A stretch of DNA of 64,000 nt from Streptomyces sp. NBC_01446 (GCF_026340095.1 NZ_JAPEPO010000001.1:7584501-7648500); one strand, 5' to 3'. Numbered from the stretch's first letter, positions 33,188-43,555 are shown. A program made the numbers and translations. Notes: generated by a model not told the origin, from the sequence alone.

Positions 33188-36100
33188 TCAGCCGACGCGG
33201 GCCTGTCCGTACGGCACCAGTCGGACCGGGCCGGTCAGGCCGTACTGCTGGCGAGCGAGCCCGCCGTAGACATCGGGATCGCTCACCCGCAGCCGGTTGG
33301 CGAGGGTGGATGCCACCTCCACCTCGATCGTGTTGTCACCTCGCTTCAGCCACGGGCCGACGTCCACCACCGGGTTGATCTGGTCGACGGGGTCGAGCTG
33401 TCTGCCGTTGACGGTCACGCGGCAGGTGCCGCTCGGCGTGCCCAGTTCCAGGTAGGCGCCGTATCCGCCGGTCCATGGCCGTTCCAGGGTGACGGTGGTG
33501 CGATAGCGGCCCACCCCAGAGACGTCCTCCAGGCCCTCCAGCTGCGACCAGGGCGCAAGAGCGTCGAGCTTCAGGTCGTACCCCGTCACGGTGGTCGTGG
33601 TCGGGGCACCTCCCGGTCGCCAGTCCTCCACGTGCAGCTGCCAGGCCGACAGCACCCTGGGCTCCGGCACCTCGCCGATCGTGGTGCTGACGGTCGTTGT
33701 GGAAGCGTCCTGGGACAGCACGGTGTCGAAGGTGCCGGCGGCTGAGTGGCGGACCGTCAGCTCACCGTTCACGAACTGCACGGATTCGGCCTGGCTGCTC
33801 ACGGCGTGCGGCTGTTTGCCGCCGCGGTCGCCGAACAGGCCCGGCCGGCCGATGGCCACGACCAGCGTCTCGGCGGGGTGGAGGGCCACGCGCAGCCGGA
33901 TGGAGTCGCCGTCCTCCGCATACTGGCCAATGCGGCGAGCGTCGCCGGTCCACAGGTCGAGCAGATAGGGGACGCCGTCGTGTCCGGTCCGGCGCAGAGT
34001 CACCTCGTGGTCCATGGGGGCGACCGGTGGCTTCACGTTCTCGGCGTGCTTGCCGTTGCACAGGTAGTAGTAGTCGACGCCGTCGGCGACCCGATGGGCA
34101 TTGAGCAGAGTGGAAGCAGTCGCGTGCCGGACGTCCGGCTGTACACCCAGGTCGGACAAGGCCGCCGGGACGTCGGCCTTGTCTGACACTCTGCGCACCC
34201 GGGGCTGGGTGAGCAGCTCGCCGATGACCGTCTGCAGTCGCTCGTTCTCGCCGTCGGCGGGCAGGCCGGGCACCGTCGCGTTGTCCCAGGCGCCCAGCAT
34301 GACGATGGGAAGGCCGGCTTTGGTGAAGTCCAGCAGCCGTTCGGCGTCCCGCACCCGGAGTGTGCAGGCGGAACCGGAGAAGAAGTCACCCTCGATGAAC
34401 AGCGCCTTGTAGGCGGGGCCTTGGGGAGCGAGCCGGCCGCCGGAAACTTTCGCGCCTGGTAGTTCCAGCAGTGGGGCGCTGATGAACTGGTGGGTCCAGC
34501 CGAGCGGAACGCCGCTCGCGGTGAACCACGAGGCGCCGATCCCGGTTGCGGTGTACCCGGTCTGGCGAAACACCGCGACGTCGGCTCGGGCGGTGCCGGA
34601 CTGCAGAACCTGGTGGATGCGGCTGAGGTAGCCGGAGATGTCCGGGACATGCTGCCAGGTCGGCTGCCGAGGTCCCCAGGATTCCCCGTAGCCGACCTTG
34701 CCGTGGTATGGGGTGAACGCCGCGTAGCCCGGCCACTTGACGCCGGGCGTCGTGGCGTACGAGAAACCGTGCACCACGGTCTGGTTGACCCCGGCCGCGT
34801 AGGCCCCGCCCATCGTGGTCAGGAACTTCTGCCATGTCGTGTTGTAGGCGCCTCCCGTGTAGGCGCCCGACTCGCAGGACAGGATGGTCCGGCCGGCCAT
34901 GTCGCGTCCGCCCGCCAGACAACGGTAGTCGTCGAGGTTCTTGAATCCGAGTGACTCGCCCTCGGGTATGTCCAGGATCGAAGCGGTGGCGATCGCGTCG
35001 GTCTGCAGTCCGTACGGCTGCATCCGCAGCTTCAGGCCGAGGGAGTGCGCCCACTTCTTCAGCACCGCGACATGGTGGTCGTCGAAGAGTCTGGAGACGG
35101 TCTCCCAGAAGTCGTGCCGGACCTGGCGGGTGAGTGCGGCGTCGAAGGCGAAGACCTGGTTGCTCTTGCTGAGGATCACCGCGGGCAGATACGGCTCCAA
35201 CGCGTAGCCGCAGTGCTTCTCGAATGCGGCGGGCAGGCCGGGGGTCCACTGGAGTGCGGCGGTCTCGATCTCGAGCGAGTCCTCGAAGAGGGCGCCTCCG
35301 GCCTTCTTGAGCAGCCTCCGGACCGGGGCGGTGAGGATGTGCGCTTCCCAGAAGTCGATCACTGCCTGGGCGCCGGCCTCGCTGAAGTGGTCCACGACGT
35401 ACGCGGTGGGGGAGGTGTGGGGACCGGACTCCGGGGTCTGGCCGGAGCCGCGCAGCCAGTAGGCGATGAGGACCCATTCGCCGTCCGGCGGTGCGGTCCA
35501 GCTGATGGATCCGTCGGCGACCTGGCCGGTCAGATCGCGCACGGAGGAGAAGCTGAGTCCGGTCTCCTTGCGGGTGGAGTTGGCGGTGTTGACCCGCGAC
35601 GCCTGTACGAGGACCAGTTGCTGGCGTGTGACGCCCGACGCGGCGGCGACAAGGGGCGCCGGGACCGGTCCCGTGTAGGTGGCTCCGCCCGCCACCTGCA
35701 CCGAACCATGGGCGAGTTCCTTGACGGCGGCCTCGCTGTCCGCAGTGATGGAGGGGACTGCCGTCGGCCAGCTCGGACCCGCTGTGAGGTCGATGGTGAT
35801 CCCGCGTTTGGCGGCCTGGTCCAGGGCGGCCTCGACGCGGGCCGTCCACACCGCAGTGCCCCAACCGTTCTCGGTCACGTGGAGCACCGTCTTGTCGTCC
35901 AGGCTGTGGGTGACAGCGGCGATCTCCACGCCGCCGAACCCGGCGTCGGCGATCTGGTCCACCTCGCGTCTGATCTCGCGCGGGTCCACCAGGCCGTCCG
36001 GCCACCACCAGCGGAACCTCGGCTGCACCGGCCGTCCGGGGTGCGCGAGCCAGCCTGTGCGGTCGACCTGGGCCGCCGCGGACGCTGGGGAGGCCGCGGA

Positions 36101-36235
36101 CCCGGGGGAGGCGGCCAGCGCGGTGCCGGCTGGGGTGCTCCAGGCCAGCGCGGTGCCCGCTCCCGCGACGGCCGCGGTCCGCAGCAGTCGTCGGCGGGTG
36201 AAGCCATGGTCGTCCTGGGCGTCGGCGTCACTCAT
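33188..36235 (-). CDS. Exported GH106-like alpha-L-rhamnosidase
   Basis: A 1015-residue secreted hydrolase with a twin-arginine leader (FTRRRLLRTAAVAGAG) and a clear signal region to about residue 50. The N-terminal barrel begins PRFRWWWPDGLVDPREIRRE and continues GFGGVEIAAVTHSLD, GGALFEDSLEIETAALQWTP and MAGRTILSCESGAYTGGAYN. A distal beta-sandwich (YRTTVTLERPW, GYGAYLELGTPSGTCRVTVN) follows. This layout is the GH106 alpha-L-rhamnosidase type. The ATG at 36235 follows AAGGAGAG. It is divergent from the eight-gene hydrolase block; the 389-base gap carries possible LacI-type operators. Confidence 0.85.
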   Translation of the reverse strand: MSDADAQDDHGFTRRRLLRTAAVAGAGTALAWSTPAGTALAASPGSAASPASAAAQVDRTGWLAHPGRPVQPRFRWWWPDGLVDPREIRREVDQIADAGFGGVEIAAVTHSLDDKTVLHVTENGWGTAVWTARVEAALDQAAKRGITIDLTAGPSWPTAVPSITADSEAAVKELAHGSVQVAGGATYTGPVPAPLVAAASGVTRQQLVLVQASRVNTANSTRKETGLSFSSVRDLTGQVADGSISWTAPPDGEWVLIAYWLRGSGQTPESGPHTSPTAYVVDHFSEAGAQAVIDFWEAHILTAPVRRLLKKAGGALFEDSLEIETAALQWTPGLPAAFEKHCGYALEPYLPAVILSKSNQVFAFDAALTRQVRHDFWETVSRLFDDHHVAVLKKWAHSLGLKLRMQPYGLQTDAIATASILDIPEGESLGFKNLDDYRCLAGGRDMAGRTILSCESGAYTGGAYNTTWQKFLTTMGGAYAAGVNQTVVHGFSYATTPGVKWPGYAAFTPYHGKVGYGESWGPRQPTWQHVPDISGYLSRIHQVLQSGTARADVAVFRQTGYTATGIGASWFTASGVPLGWTHQFISAPLLELPGAKVSGGRLAPQGPAYKALFIEGDFFSGSACTLRVRDAERLLDFTKAGLPIVMLGAWDNATVPGLPADGENERLQTVIGELLTQPRVRRVSDKADVPAALSDLGVQPDVRHATASTLLNAHRVADGVDYYYLCNGKHAENVKPPVAPMDHEVTLRRTGHDGVPYLLDLWTGDARRIGQYAEDGDSIRLRVALHPAETLVVAIGRPGLFGDRGGKQPHAVSSQAESVQFVNGELTVRHSAAGTFDTVLSQDASTTTVSTTIGEVPEPRVLSAWQLHVEDWRPGGAPTTTTVTGYDLKLDALAPWSQLEGLEDVSGVGRYRTTVTLERPWTGGYGAYLELGTPSGTCRVTVNGRQLDPVDQINPVVDVGPWLKRGDNTIEVEVASTLANRLRVSDPDVYGGLARQQYGLTGPVRLVPYGQARVG

Positions 36236-36338
36236 CGTGGTGTCTCTCCTTGCTGCACGTGCCACGCCGACGAACCAACCGGGCGCACGCATGAGCGAAG
36301 CCGCTACGGATGGACCGTCGACGCTTTCTGAGGAAGAT

Positions 36339-36352
36339 TTGAATCGTTTTAA
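36339..36352. promoter_or_regulatory. LacI-like operator candidate in the divergent hydrolase promoter
   Basis: TTGAATCGTTTTAA is an imperfect palindrome with a central CG, like LacI-family sites. It sits between the divergent GH106 and MGH1-like genes, 104 bases from the former start. Confidence 0.45.
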
Positions 36353-36473
36353 CGCATCGGGACGTTAGGGCGACACGGCTTGGGAAGCAAGGGGTCTGCG
36401 CTCAGCCAGCGAAATTACGCGGCTACTTGCAGGTAGTGAGCTCATGTCTCGGTAATCACGACAGCACTCCCCG

Positions 36474-36526
36474 TTGACGGTTCCGATGGAGGGTGCTGAG
36501 AATGTCGCCGCGAGTGAAACATTTCA
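36474..36526 (+). promoter_or_regulatory. Possible promoter and palindrome before the rightward hydrolase block
   Basis: TTGACG (36474) and GAGAAT (36498) are spaced 18 bases apart. The palindrome TGAAACATTTCA lies just downstream at 36515-36526, where bound protein would block transcription. Confidence 0.45.
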
Positions 36527-36624
36527 TGTCCGTCCGTCAGGTCGCCGTCACGCGCGTCGCGTGGGCGGTCAGTCCTCCATGTCCAGACGGTGACCTGTAC
36601 CTGTGTGCGGAAACGAGAGGCCAG

Positions 36625-39186
36625 ATGACGCACGGTCATGTTCCCAGACGTCAATTTCTCAGGACGGTGGGCGCCACCGGACTCGGCGCATCGGCGGCCG
36701 CCTTGGCTGCCGGCTCCGGCATCGCTCAGGCCGCGCCGCCGGGCTCGGCGTCCGGAGGGCGCCCCGCTCAAGGCCGCGGGACGGCCCTGCCGTATCCAAC
36801 GGTGCAACGACCGTTCGCGATGCCTGGCATCAAGGACCAGGACTGGACAGGCGCGCTCTTCGTCGGTGAGGGCGAGTCCAGATTCGCGCTCCGCATAAGC
36901 CTGCTCACCGAGACGGGCAAGGTCATCCGCGAGAAGATGACGAACAACCTCTGGCGCATGGGGCCGATGGCACCCGACGGCGCCTACAAAGAGGTCCAGG
37001 TCAGCACCGACGAACGCAAGGTCACACCGACGCATCTCGAAGCCCTGCGCGAGGTGATCGCACACCCGGAGCAGTGGTCCGCCGCCGAAGTCTCCGACGC
37101 CACCGCGAAACTGCCTTCACTGCAGAAGCAGTACGACGACACGCAGAGCCAGAAGCACACCATCCGGGTCCGCTACGCCCGTGCCGACGACGGCAGTTCC
37201 GTGGTCGGATCCGTCACCGCACTCGACGACGACACGACGGTTTTCCTTGAGGTCGCGACGCCCTGGGGCGAGGACGCGGCCTTCGCGCTGGACGGCCAGA
37301 ACGTAACCGGCAGCGCGCCGGGTCTGCTGCAGACGTCCCGCACCGGCCACTTCCGGCTGGCGCCCGCCGAACCCGCCGACAGCAGTGGCTGCTACGCGTC
37401 GATCGCCGACATGATCGCCGACATGATCGCCGACATGACCAGCGCCACCACCTGTGCCCCCGGCACCGCGGCAGCCGCCCTGCGGTACCGGCTGAGCAAG
37501 GGCCAGGCCCTCACCTTCGCCGCCACCGTCGGCGGACGGCCGCCACGGCTCGACCCGCCGGAGCCACATGAGGTGGAGCAGGCACTCGCCACCGCCGAGG
37601 CGTCGGTTCGCAGGGACAACCTGACCGGCTCGGGTCCGGCGGGGCGGGCGGCGGACGCCGTGCGCGACGCGCTGTCCCTCAACACCAACTACGACAAGAA
37701 CCATCAACGCGCCTTCGTGATGTGGGGATGGGGCGGCGGGGGCGGCCTCTTCACGGGATGGGACTCGGCCTTCGACGCCATCGACGCCGCACTCGTGAGC
37801 CGGCCACTGGCCACGCAGCACGAGACGGACATCTTCGACGCGGACGCACCGCCCAACCAGGTCCCGCTGAAGGGACCGCGCTACGACCAGCTGAACTCCG
37901 GCCCGATGCACGCGTACGCCGCCTGGCGGCTGTACACCAAGTTCGGCGAGGTGGCGGTCCTGAAGAAGGCGTACCCCACGCTCGTCGCCTACTACGACCT
38001 TCTGCCGGAGTGGGACGCGGACGGCGACGGTCTGCTGGAAACTCCCTACTTCGGAGACCGGGTCGGCGGCCGGGGCAACCACCTCGGGCTGGACGACAGC
38101 CCCGTGTACGCCGACTACCGGCGCATCCCCAAAGTGGGCGGCAGCGGGGACCGCCGCGACAACACCGACCTCACCGACGTGGCGCTCAACTCGTACTACG
38201 CACTGCTCGCCGAGACGCTGGCGAAGATGGCCGAAGTGCTCGGCAGAACGGCGGACGCGGCACGGTTCACCGCGCACCACGAGACGATCCGGCGGCTGCT
38301 CAACGACAGGCTGTGGCACCCACAGCGGCGCCTCTACCTGAGCCGCTACCTGGACGGAAACTGGAACGAGGTGGTCACGCCGACCGTCTTCTACCCGCTG
38401 TTCGCCGGCATCGCGACGCAGGACCGGGCGAAGATCCTGGTGCGGGAGCACCTGCTCGACCCGGAGGAGTTCTGGGGCGAGTACGTCGTGCCCAGCGTCG
38501 CGCGCAACGACCCGGCCTACTGCAGCGGCGGCCCGGTGCACCCACTCTCCGAACACTTCAAGTTCTTCGACCGATACGGCGAGGACACCGCCCCAGAGCA
38601 GTGGAAGGGCGCTGTGTGGCCCCCCATGAATGCCACCGTGTACGACGGTCTCAAGCGGTACGGCTTCGACGATGTCGCCGGCGAATTCGCCGCGCGGAGC
38701 ACCGCGATGTACCTCGATGCCTGGGACAAGGACAACTGGTTCCCCGAGTCCTTCGACCCCGTTCCCGACCAGTCGGTCATGGACTCCGCCGTCGACTCCG
38801 CCTGGCGCACCTACTCCTGGTCCAACGCCATGGCCGTGCAGAGCCTGCACGAACTGATCTCCGACAACCCCTGGGAAGGCGACCCGTCGGGCATCATGTT
38901 CGGCACCCTCTCGCTGCCCGGCACCAACAGCATCGCCAACGTGCGACTGCGTGGGCACACGTATGCCGTCTCCGCCGGGCCGAACCGGACCACACTCGTC
39001 CGGGACGGCAGCGTCGTGTTCCGGGCAACCGGTGCGCGCGTCGCGGTACGCAACTTCCTGCTCCGAGCGTCCGGGGTCTCCTTCGACGTCAACGCGGACG
39101 GCCGGGTTGACATCGAGGTGTCCCCGGAGCGCGGCCGGGCGCGCCGGACACAGGTGCGCGCGGGACGGACCCATGTCGAGCTGTGA
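36625..39186 (+). CDS. Exported MGH1/GH63-like (alpha/alpha)6 glycoside hydrolase
   Basis: An 853-residue protein with a twin-arginine leader (PRRQFLRTVGATGLGASAAA). The catalytic half is an (alpha/alpha)6 barrel of the mannosylglycerate-hydrolase-like/GH63 clan: FVMWGWGGGGGLFTGWDSAF, GPMHAYAAWRLYTKFGEV, EWDADGDGLLETPYFGDRVG and EQWKGAVWPPMNATVYDGLK. Substrate within that clan is unpredictable; the rhamnosidase and GH28 neighbours suggest a plant-polymer oligosaccharide. The ATG at 36625 follows GAGAGG; earlier in-frame codons back to 36493 lack a leader. A 12-base triplet repeat lies inside (37402). The next gene starts 34 bases after the stop. Confidence 0.8.
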   Translation: MTHGHVPRRQFLRTVGATGLGASAAALAAGSGIAQAAPPGSASGGRPAQGRGTALPYPTVQRPFAMPGIKDQDWTGALFVGEGESRFALRISLLTETGKVIREKMTNNLWRMGPMAPDGAYKEVQVSTDERKVTPTHLEALREVIAHPEQWSAAEVSDATAKLPSLQKQYDDTQSQKHTIRVRYARADDGSSVVGSVTALDDDTTVFLEVATPWGEDAAFALDGQNVTGSAPGLLQTSRTGHFRLAPAEPADSSGCYASIADMIADMIADMTSATTCAPGTAAAALRYRLSKGQALTFAATVGGRPPRLDPPEPHEVEQALATAEASVRRDNLTGSGPAGRAADAVRDALSLNTNYDKNHQRAFVMWGWGGGGGLFTGWDSAFDAIDAALVSRPLATQHETDIFDADAPPNQVPLKGPRYDQLNSGPMHAYAAWRLYTKFGEVAVLKKAYPTLVAYYDLLPEWDADGDGLLETPYFGDRVGGRGNHLGLDDSPVYADYRRIPKVGGSGDRRDNTDLTDVALNSYYALLAETLAKMAEVLGRTADAARFTAHHETIRRLLNDRLWHPQRRLYLSRYLDGNWNEVVTPTVFYPLFAGIATQDRAKILVREHLLDPEEFWGEYVVPSVARNDPAYCSGGPVHPLSEHFKFFDRYGEDTAPEQWKGAVWPPMNATVYDGLKRYGFDDVAGEFAARSTAMYLDAWDKDNWFPESFDPVPDQSVMDSAVDSAWRTYSWSNAMAVQSLHELISDNPWEGDPSGIMFGTLSLPGTNSIANVRLRGHTYAVSAGPNRTTLVRDGSVVFRATGARVAVRNFLLRASGVSFDVNADGRVDIEVSPERGRARRTQVRAGRTHVEL
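37402..37437 (+). repeat. Three tandem copies of a 12-bp coding repeat
   Basis: ATCGCCGACATG occurs three times in a row inside the MGH1-like hydrolase gene, giving Ile-Ala-Asp-Met x3. Units are identical and in frame, so copy number can change without breaking the gene. Confidence 0.9.
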
Positions 39187-39220
39187 CACCCGTACCCCTC
39201 GGAGCGAGAAGAGAGGTCCC

Positions 39221-41278
39221 ATGCCCAGCACCAGAACACCGTCTTCCGGCCGATGGTGGCGGCCGGCCTGCCGTTCCCTGTGGGCGGTGGGCGCCCTGCT
39301 CATCGCCTGCGTGGCGGCGCTCCTCACACCCACGGCCAGTGCCGGCACCGGCACGGTCCAGTCGATCAGCGTCGACCTCCGCGGCACAGGACGGGTCTTC
39401 GACGGAATCGGGGCTATCAGCGGGGGCGGCGGCACATCCCGGCTGCTCGTCGACTACCCGAAGCGGCAGCGCGATCAGATTCTCGACTACCTCTTCAGAC
39501 CCGGATATGGTGCCTCGCTGCAGATTCTGAAGGTGGAGATCGGCTCCGACACCAACTCCAGCAACGGAGCCGAACCCAGCCACATGCGCACGCCGACCGA
39601 CGTCAACTGCGAGCGCGGGTACGAGTGGTGGCTGATGGATCAGGCGAAGAAGCGCAACCCGCAGATCCAAGTCTACGGACTCGAGTGGGGCGCGCCCGGG
39701 TGGTTCGACGGTGGATTCTGGTCGACGGACAACATCAACTACCTGATGCAGTGGCTGGGCTGCGCGAAGAAGCACCATCTGGACGTCAACTATCTCGGCG
39801 GCTGGAACGAGAAGGGCTGGGACGCCGCCTGGTACGGGAAGCTGAAGGCCGCGCTCGTGAAGAACGGCTACCCCGACGTCAAGGTGGTCGCCGCCGACAA
39901 CGCGGGCTGGAAGGTGGCCACCGACATGAAGAACGACCCGGCCTTCGCCAAGGCCGTGGACGTCGTCGGCATCCACTACCCCTGCTCGGAGATCCACTGC
40001 TCGAGCTCACCGGACGCCCTCGGTCTGGACAAGCCGCTGTTCGCCAGCGAATCGGGCTGGAACAACTACCTCACCGGAGCGCCCCGGCTCGCCGCGGAGA
40101 TGAACCACGAGTACGTCGATTCCCGCATCACGGGGTTCATCAACTGGCCGGCCGCGTACGCCTGGTACCCCACCGTCCAGATGCAGGGCAGCGGCCTGCT
40201 GCGCGCCAACGAACCATGGAGCGGCCACTACGAACTCGGCCCGACGCTGTGGACCATGGCCCAGACCGCGCAGTTCACGCGTCCCGGCTGGCGCTACGTC
40301 GACTCGGCCAGCGGCTACCTCGACGGCGGCGGCACCTACGTGACGCTGCAGTCGCCGGGCAAGCCGCCGGCCTACACGACCGTGTTCGAGACGACCGCTG
40401 CGACGGCCCCGCAGACCGTCGCGGTCACACCGGCCGGGCACCTTCCCCGCGGTGCGCTGCACCGGTGGTCGACCACACTGCGATCCACCGACCCGGCGGA
40501 CTGGTTCGTCCGCGGCGCCGACGTGTCCCCGGACGCCCGGGGCAGTCACACCGTCACCCTGCAGCCCGGCACTGTCACGACGCTCACCACGATGCCCGGC
40601 GGGAAGGGCCGGGCAGCGAGGACGGCGCCTGCGTCGAAGACGATGCCGCTGCCCTACCGCGACACCTTCGACGAATACCGCGACGGTGCCACCCCCCGAT
40701 ACCTGTCCGACATGGAGGGCGCGTTCCAGGTGGCGCCCTGCTCCGCCGCACCGCAGGCCGCCCCCGGCAGCGGGGGCACCGGTGGTTGTCTGCAGCAGGC
40801 CATCACGACCCAGCCCATCAGGTGGTCGAAGGTCCCCAGCCCGCTCACCCTCGTCGGGGACAGCCAGTGGACCGACTACACCGTGTCCGCCAAGGTGATG
40901 ATGCACCAGTCCGGCACGGCATCGCTGCTCGGCCGGGTGGTGAACCAGCTCAACTCGGTCGGGCCCGACCACTCCAACGTGTGGGAGGGCTACCACCTGA
41001 AGCTGTCGGACACCGGCTCCTGGGCCCTGGAGGCCGTCATGCCGGACAAGACCAAGCGGACCCTGGACCAGGGCGACCTGCCGACCGCCGGAGCCGACAC
41101 CTGGCACCGGCTCGCACTCGACTTCTCCGGGGAGCGGATCACCGCGACTATCGACCGCACCCCGGTCGCCGAGGTCACCGACACCACGTACGACCACGGC
41201 CAGGCCGGTCTGGGGCTCGACTCCTATCAGTCCTCCCAGTTCGACGACGTGGCGGTCGCACCGGAGCCGAACCGGTAG
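39221..41278 (+). CDS. Secreted GH59-type beta-galactosidase/galactocerebrosidase-like enzyme
   Basis: A 685-residue exported enzyme with a Sec-type leader (about residues 1-42). The TIM barrel shows GRVFDGIGAISGGGGTSRLL, the acid/base Glu197 in GGWNEKG and the nucleophile Glu277 in FASESGWNN. This is the GH59 pattern. A C-terminal lectin-like beta-sandwich (WTDYTVSAKVMMHQSGTASL, NVWEGYHLKLSDTGSWALEA) completes it. Bacterial GH59 enzymes release beta-galactose from arabinogalactan-type side chains; this fits the locus but is inferred. The start at 39221 follows GAGAGG. Confidence 0.88.
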   Translation: MPSTRTPSSGRWWRPACRSLWAVGALLIACVAALLTPTASAGTGTVQSISVDLRGTGRVFDGIGAISGGGGTSRLLVDYPKRQRDQILDYLFRPGYGASLQILKVEIGSDTNSSNGAEPSHMRTPTDVNCERGYEWWLMDQAKKRNPQIQVYGLEWGAPGWFDGGFWSTDNINYLMQWLGCAKKHHLDVNYLGGWNEKGWDAAWYGKLKAALVKNGYPDVKVVAADNAGWKVATDMKNDPAFAKAVDVVGIHYPCSEIHCSSSPDALGLDKPLFASESGWNNYLTGAPRLAAEMNHEYVDSRITGFINWPAAYAWYPTVQMQGSGLLRANEPWSGHYELGPTLWTMAQTAQFTRPGWRYVDSASGYLDGGGTYVTLQSPGKPPAYTTVFETTAATAPQTVAVTPAGHLPRGALHRWSTTLRSTDPADWFVRGADVSPDARGSHTVTLQPGTVTTLTTMPGGKGRAARTAPASKTMPLPYRDTFDEYRDGATPRYLSDMEGAFQVAPCSAAPQAAPGSGGTGGCLQQAITTQPIRWSKVPSPLTLVGDSQWTDYTVSAKVMMHQSGTASLLGRVVNQLNSVGPDHSNVWEGYHLKLSDTGSWALEAVMPDKTKRTLDQGDLPTAGADTWHRLALDFSGERITATIDRTPVAEVTDTTYDHGQAGLGLDSYQSSQFDDVAVAPEPNR

Positions 41279-41482
41279 GCCGGAACCGAACGCCGGTCCG
41301 CATCCCGCCGGTGAGACACCAAGGGGTAACGCCACACCTCGGCGGCATCCGCAGTCAGGTATGCGGAGGTGGGCGCTGCCTGGTGCCTGCCGACCGCTCA
41401 TGGCTTCGGAGCGGCCGCCTCGAGCCGCCGCGCCCGTTCCACCCACTCGTTCTCCGCGTTCATCCAGCTTTGCGAGGCATGT

Positions 41483-43555
41483 ATGACCACTTGGAAGAGA
41501 AGACACCGGACCGCCCTCACCACCGCGACCTCGGCAGCGCTTCTGGCGATGGCTCTGCTCGCACCACAGGCGGCGGATGGGGCCACCTCCCCCGGTGCCG
41601 CTTTCTCAGGGGCCCTGCCTTCGGCGGCCCGGCATCCCTGGGATGCCTACAACTACTCACCGCAGTCCCGGACCCTGAAGCCCGTGGCGATCCACAGCAC
41701 CGTGGGTTCGGTGACGGACGCCTCCGCAGCGCTCTCGGGCAAGTCCACCCGACTGAGCGGCACCGGATCCGCCGTCACCTTCGACTTCGGCAAGGACGTC
41801 AGCGGTCTGGTCACGCTCCACTTCGCGGCTTCAGACGGCCCGCAACGCGTAGGTCTCGCGTTCAACGAGTCCTCGCAGTACGTGGGCACCACAAGCGACG
41901 CCTCCACCGGTGGTCCGCGAAGCCGGGACGGAGCGCTCTACGCCGACGTCGACGGCGCGACCACTTACACCATGCCGGCGAAGAACCTGCGCGGTGGGTT
42001 CCGGTACCTGACCGTCTTCATGGACTCCGCTGGCAGTGCCGATCTCGACGGCATCACCGCGCACTTCACGGCCGCACCGAAGATGCAGGACCCGCGCGCC
42101 TACGCGAACTACTTCTACTCCAGCGACGACCTGCTCAACAGGATCTGGTACGCCGGGGCCTACACGATCCAGCTCAACACCATCGCCCCGAAGACCGGAC
42201 GGGTCTGGGAGGCTCCCGCCCAGACATGGGACAACACCGGCGACGTGGGCGTGGGCGACACCATCCTGGTGGACGGCGCGAAGCGGGACCGCACGGTCTG
42301 GCCGGGTGACCTCGGGGTCGAGATCCCCTCCGCCTACGCGGCCTTCGACGACACCGAGTCGGCCCGCAACGCCCTCACGACGCTCTACCAGCACCAGAAG
42401 ATCACGGGCGAACTGCCGTACTCCGGGCCCATGATGAACAAGTACGGGTCCGACACCTACCACATGTGGACCCTGGCGGCGTCCTGGGACTACTACCGGT
42501 ACACCGGCGACCGGAAGTGGGTCGACGGCATCTGGGACCAGTACAAGCGGGGCGTCGACTACATCGGCGCGAAGACGGACGACCAGGGGTTGCTCTCGAT
42601 CACCGAGACCGCCGACTCGGTGCGGAGCCTGCCGAAGGGCGAGAACCTGATCGCCAACGTCCTGATGTGGCGCGTGCTCACGACCGGCTCGCAGCTGGCG
42701 AAGGTCGAGGGCGACACCACGTTCGCCCAGTCCTACGCGCACCGGGCGGCGGCGCTGCGCACCGCGATCGACAGCCGGCTGTGGGACGAGAAGAAGGGGG
42801 CGTACCGGTTCTACCCCGACTCGGACGTCCACGCCCAGGACGGCAACGCGCTCGCGGTGTGGTACGGCCTGGCCGACCAGAGCAAGGCACGCCGCATCAG
42901 CTCCTACCTCACGACCAACTGGAACGACCGCGGGTCGACCTCCCCGGAGAACAAGGGGAACCTGGGTGTCTTCGCCGGGTCCATGGAGGTCAACGCCCAC
43001 TTTGCCGCGGGCGGAACGACCGCCGACCAGGCGGGAGTCGATCTGATCCGGCGGCAGTGGGGGGCCATGCTCGACGACCCGCTCGGCACCAGGAGCACGT
43101 TCTGGGAGTCGTCGCGTCCGGACGGCTGCATCTGCAGCACCTACGTCAGCCTCGCCCACGCCTGGGCGACCGGGCCGACCACGGCGCTCACGTTCTCCGT
43201 GCTGGGACTCCAGCCGACCAGCGCGGGCGGCCGCGCCTTCGACTTCGTCCCGCACACCGCCGACCTCACCTTCGCCCAGGGGCGGATCACCACCACGCTG
43301 GGCCCGGTCGACGCCTCGTGGCGCGTCAACCGGAAGGAGGGGAAATACCACGCGGAGCTCACCGCCCCCAAGGACAGTGAGGGGCGAGTCGCGGTGCCCA
43401 CCTTCGGAAAGCACATCTCGGTCTTCGTCGACGGCAAGTTGGCCTGGAACGGCAGGACGGCCAAGGCCTACGACGCGCACACCGACGGTGAGTACGTCTA
43501 CCTGGAAGCGCTCTCCGGACACCACGTGATCGACAGCCACCAGCACGACAGCTGA
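41483..43555 (+). CDS. Secreted GH78 alpha-L-rhamnosidase-like protein 1
   Basis: A 690-residue exported protein with a Sec leader ending near ALLAPQAADGA. A beta-sandwich (VTFDFGKDVSGLVTLHFAAS, RYLTVFMDSAGSADLDG) precedes an (alpha/alpha)6 barrel (YFYSSDDLLNRIWYAGAYTI, WEAPAQTWDNTGDVGVGDTI). It lacks the usual DCPxRE acid block of classical GH78, having DGAKRDRTVWPGDLG at the equivalent place, a variant known in related rhamnosidases. The C-terminal rhamnosidase sandwich (WRVNRKEGKYHAELTAPKD) is present. The ATG at 41483 is 204 bases after the GH59 stop, with only a weak GAGG site. Confidence 0.8.
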   Translation: MTTWKRRHRTALTTATSAALLAMALLAPQAADGATSPGAAFSGALPSAARHPWDAYNYSPQSRTLKPVAIHSTVGSVTDASAALSGKSTRLSGTGSAVTFDFGKDVSGLVTLHFAASDGPQRVGLAFNESSQYVGTTSDASTGGPRSRDGALYADVDGATTYTMPAKNLRGGFRYLTVFMDSAGSADLDGITAHFTAAPKMQDPRAYANYFYSSDDLLNRIWYAGAYTIQLNTIAPKTGRVWEAPAQTWDNTGDVGVGDTILVDGAKRDRTVWPGDLGVEIPSAYAAFDDTESARNALTTLYQHQKITGELPYSGPMMNKYGSDTYHMWTLAASWDYYRYTGDRKWVDGIWDQYKRGVDYIGAKTDDQGLLSITETADSVRSLPKGENLIANVLMWRVLTTGSQLAKVEGDTTFAQSYAHRAAALRTAIDSRLWDEKKGAYRFYPDSDVHAQDGNALAVWYGLADQSKARRISSYLTTNWNDRGSTSPENKGNLGVFAGSMEVNAHFAAGGTTADQAGVDLIRRQWGAMLDDPLGTRSTFWESSRPDGCICSTYVSLAHAWATGPTTALTFSVLGLQPTSAGGRAFDFVPHTADLTFAQGRITTTLGPVDASWRVNRKEGKYHAELTAPKDSEGRVAVPTFGKHISVFVDGKLAWNGRTAKAYDAHTDGEYVYLEALSGHHVIDSHQHDS

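Noticed and set aside
37117..39435. A 772-codon open frame antisense to the MGH1-like hydrolase
   Set aside because: High GC keeps antisense frames open. The protein shows no family resemblance, while the sense strand encodes a complete enzyme with leader and ribosome site.
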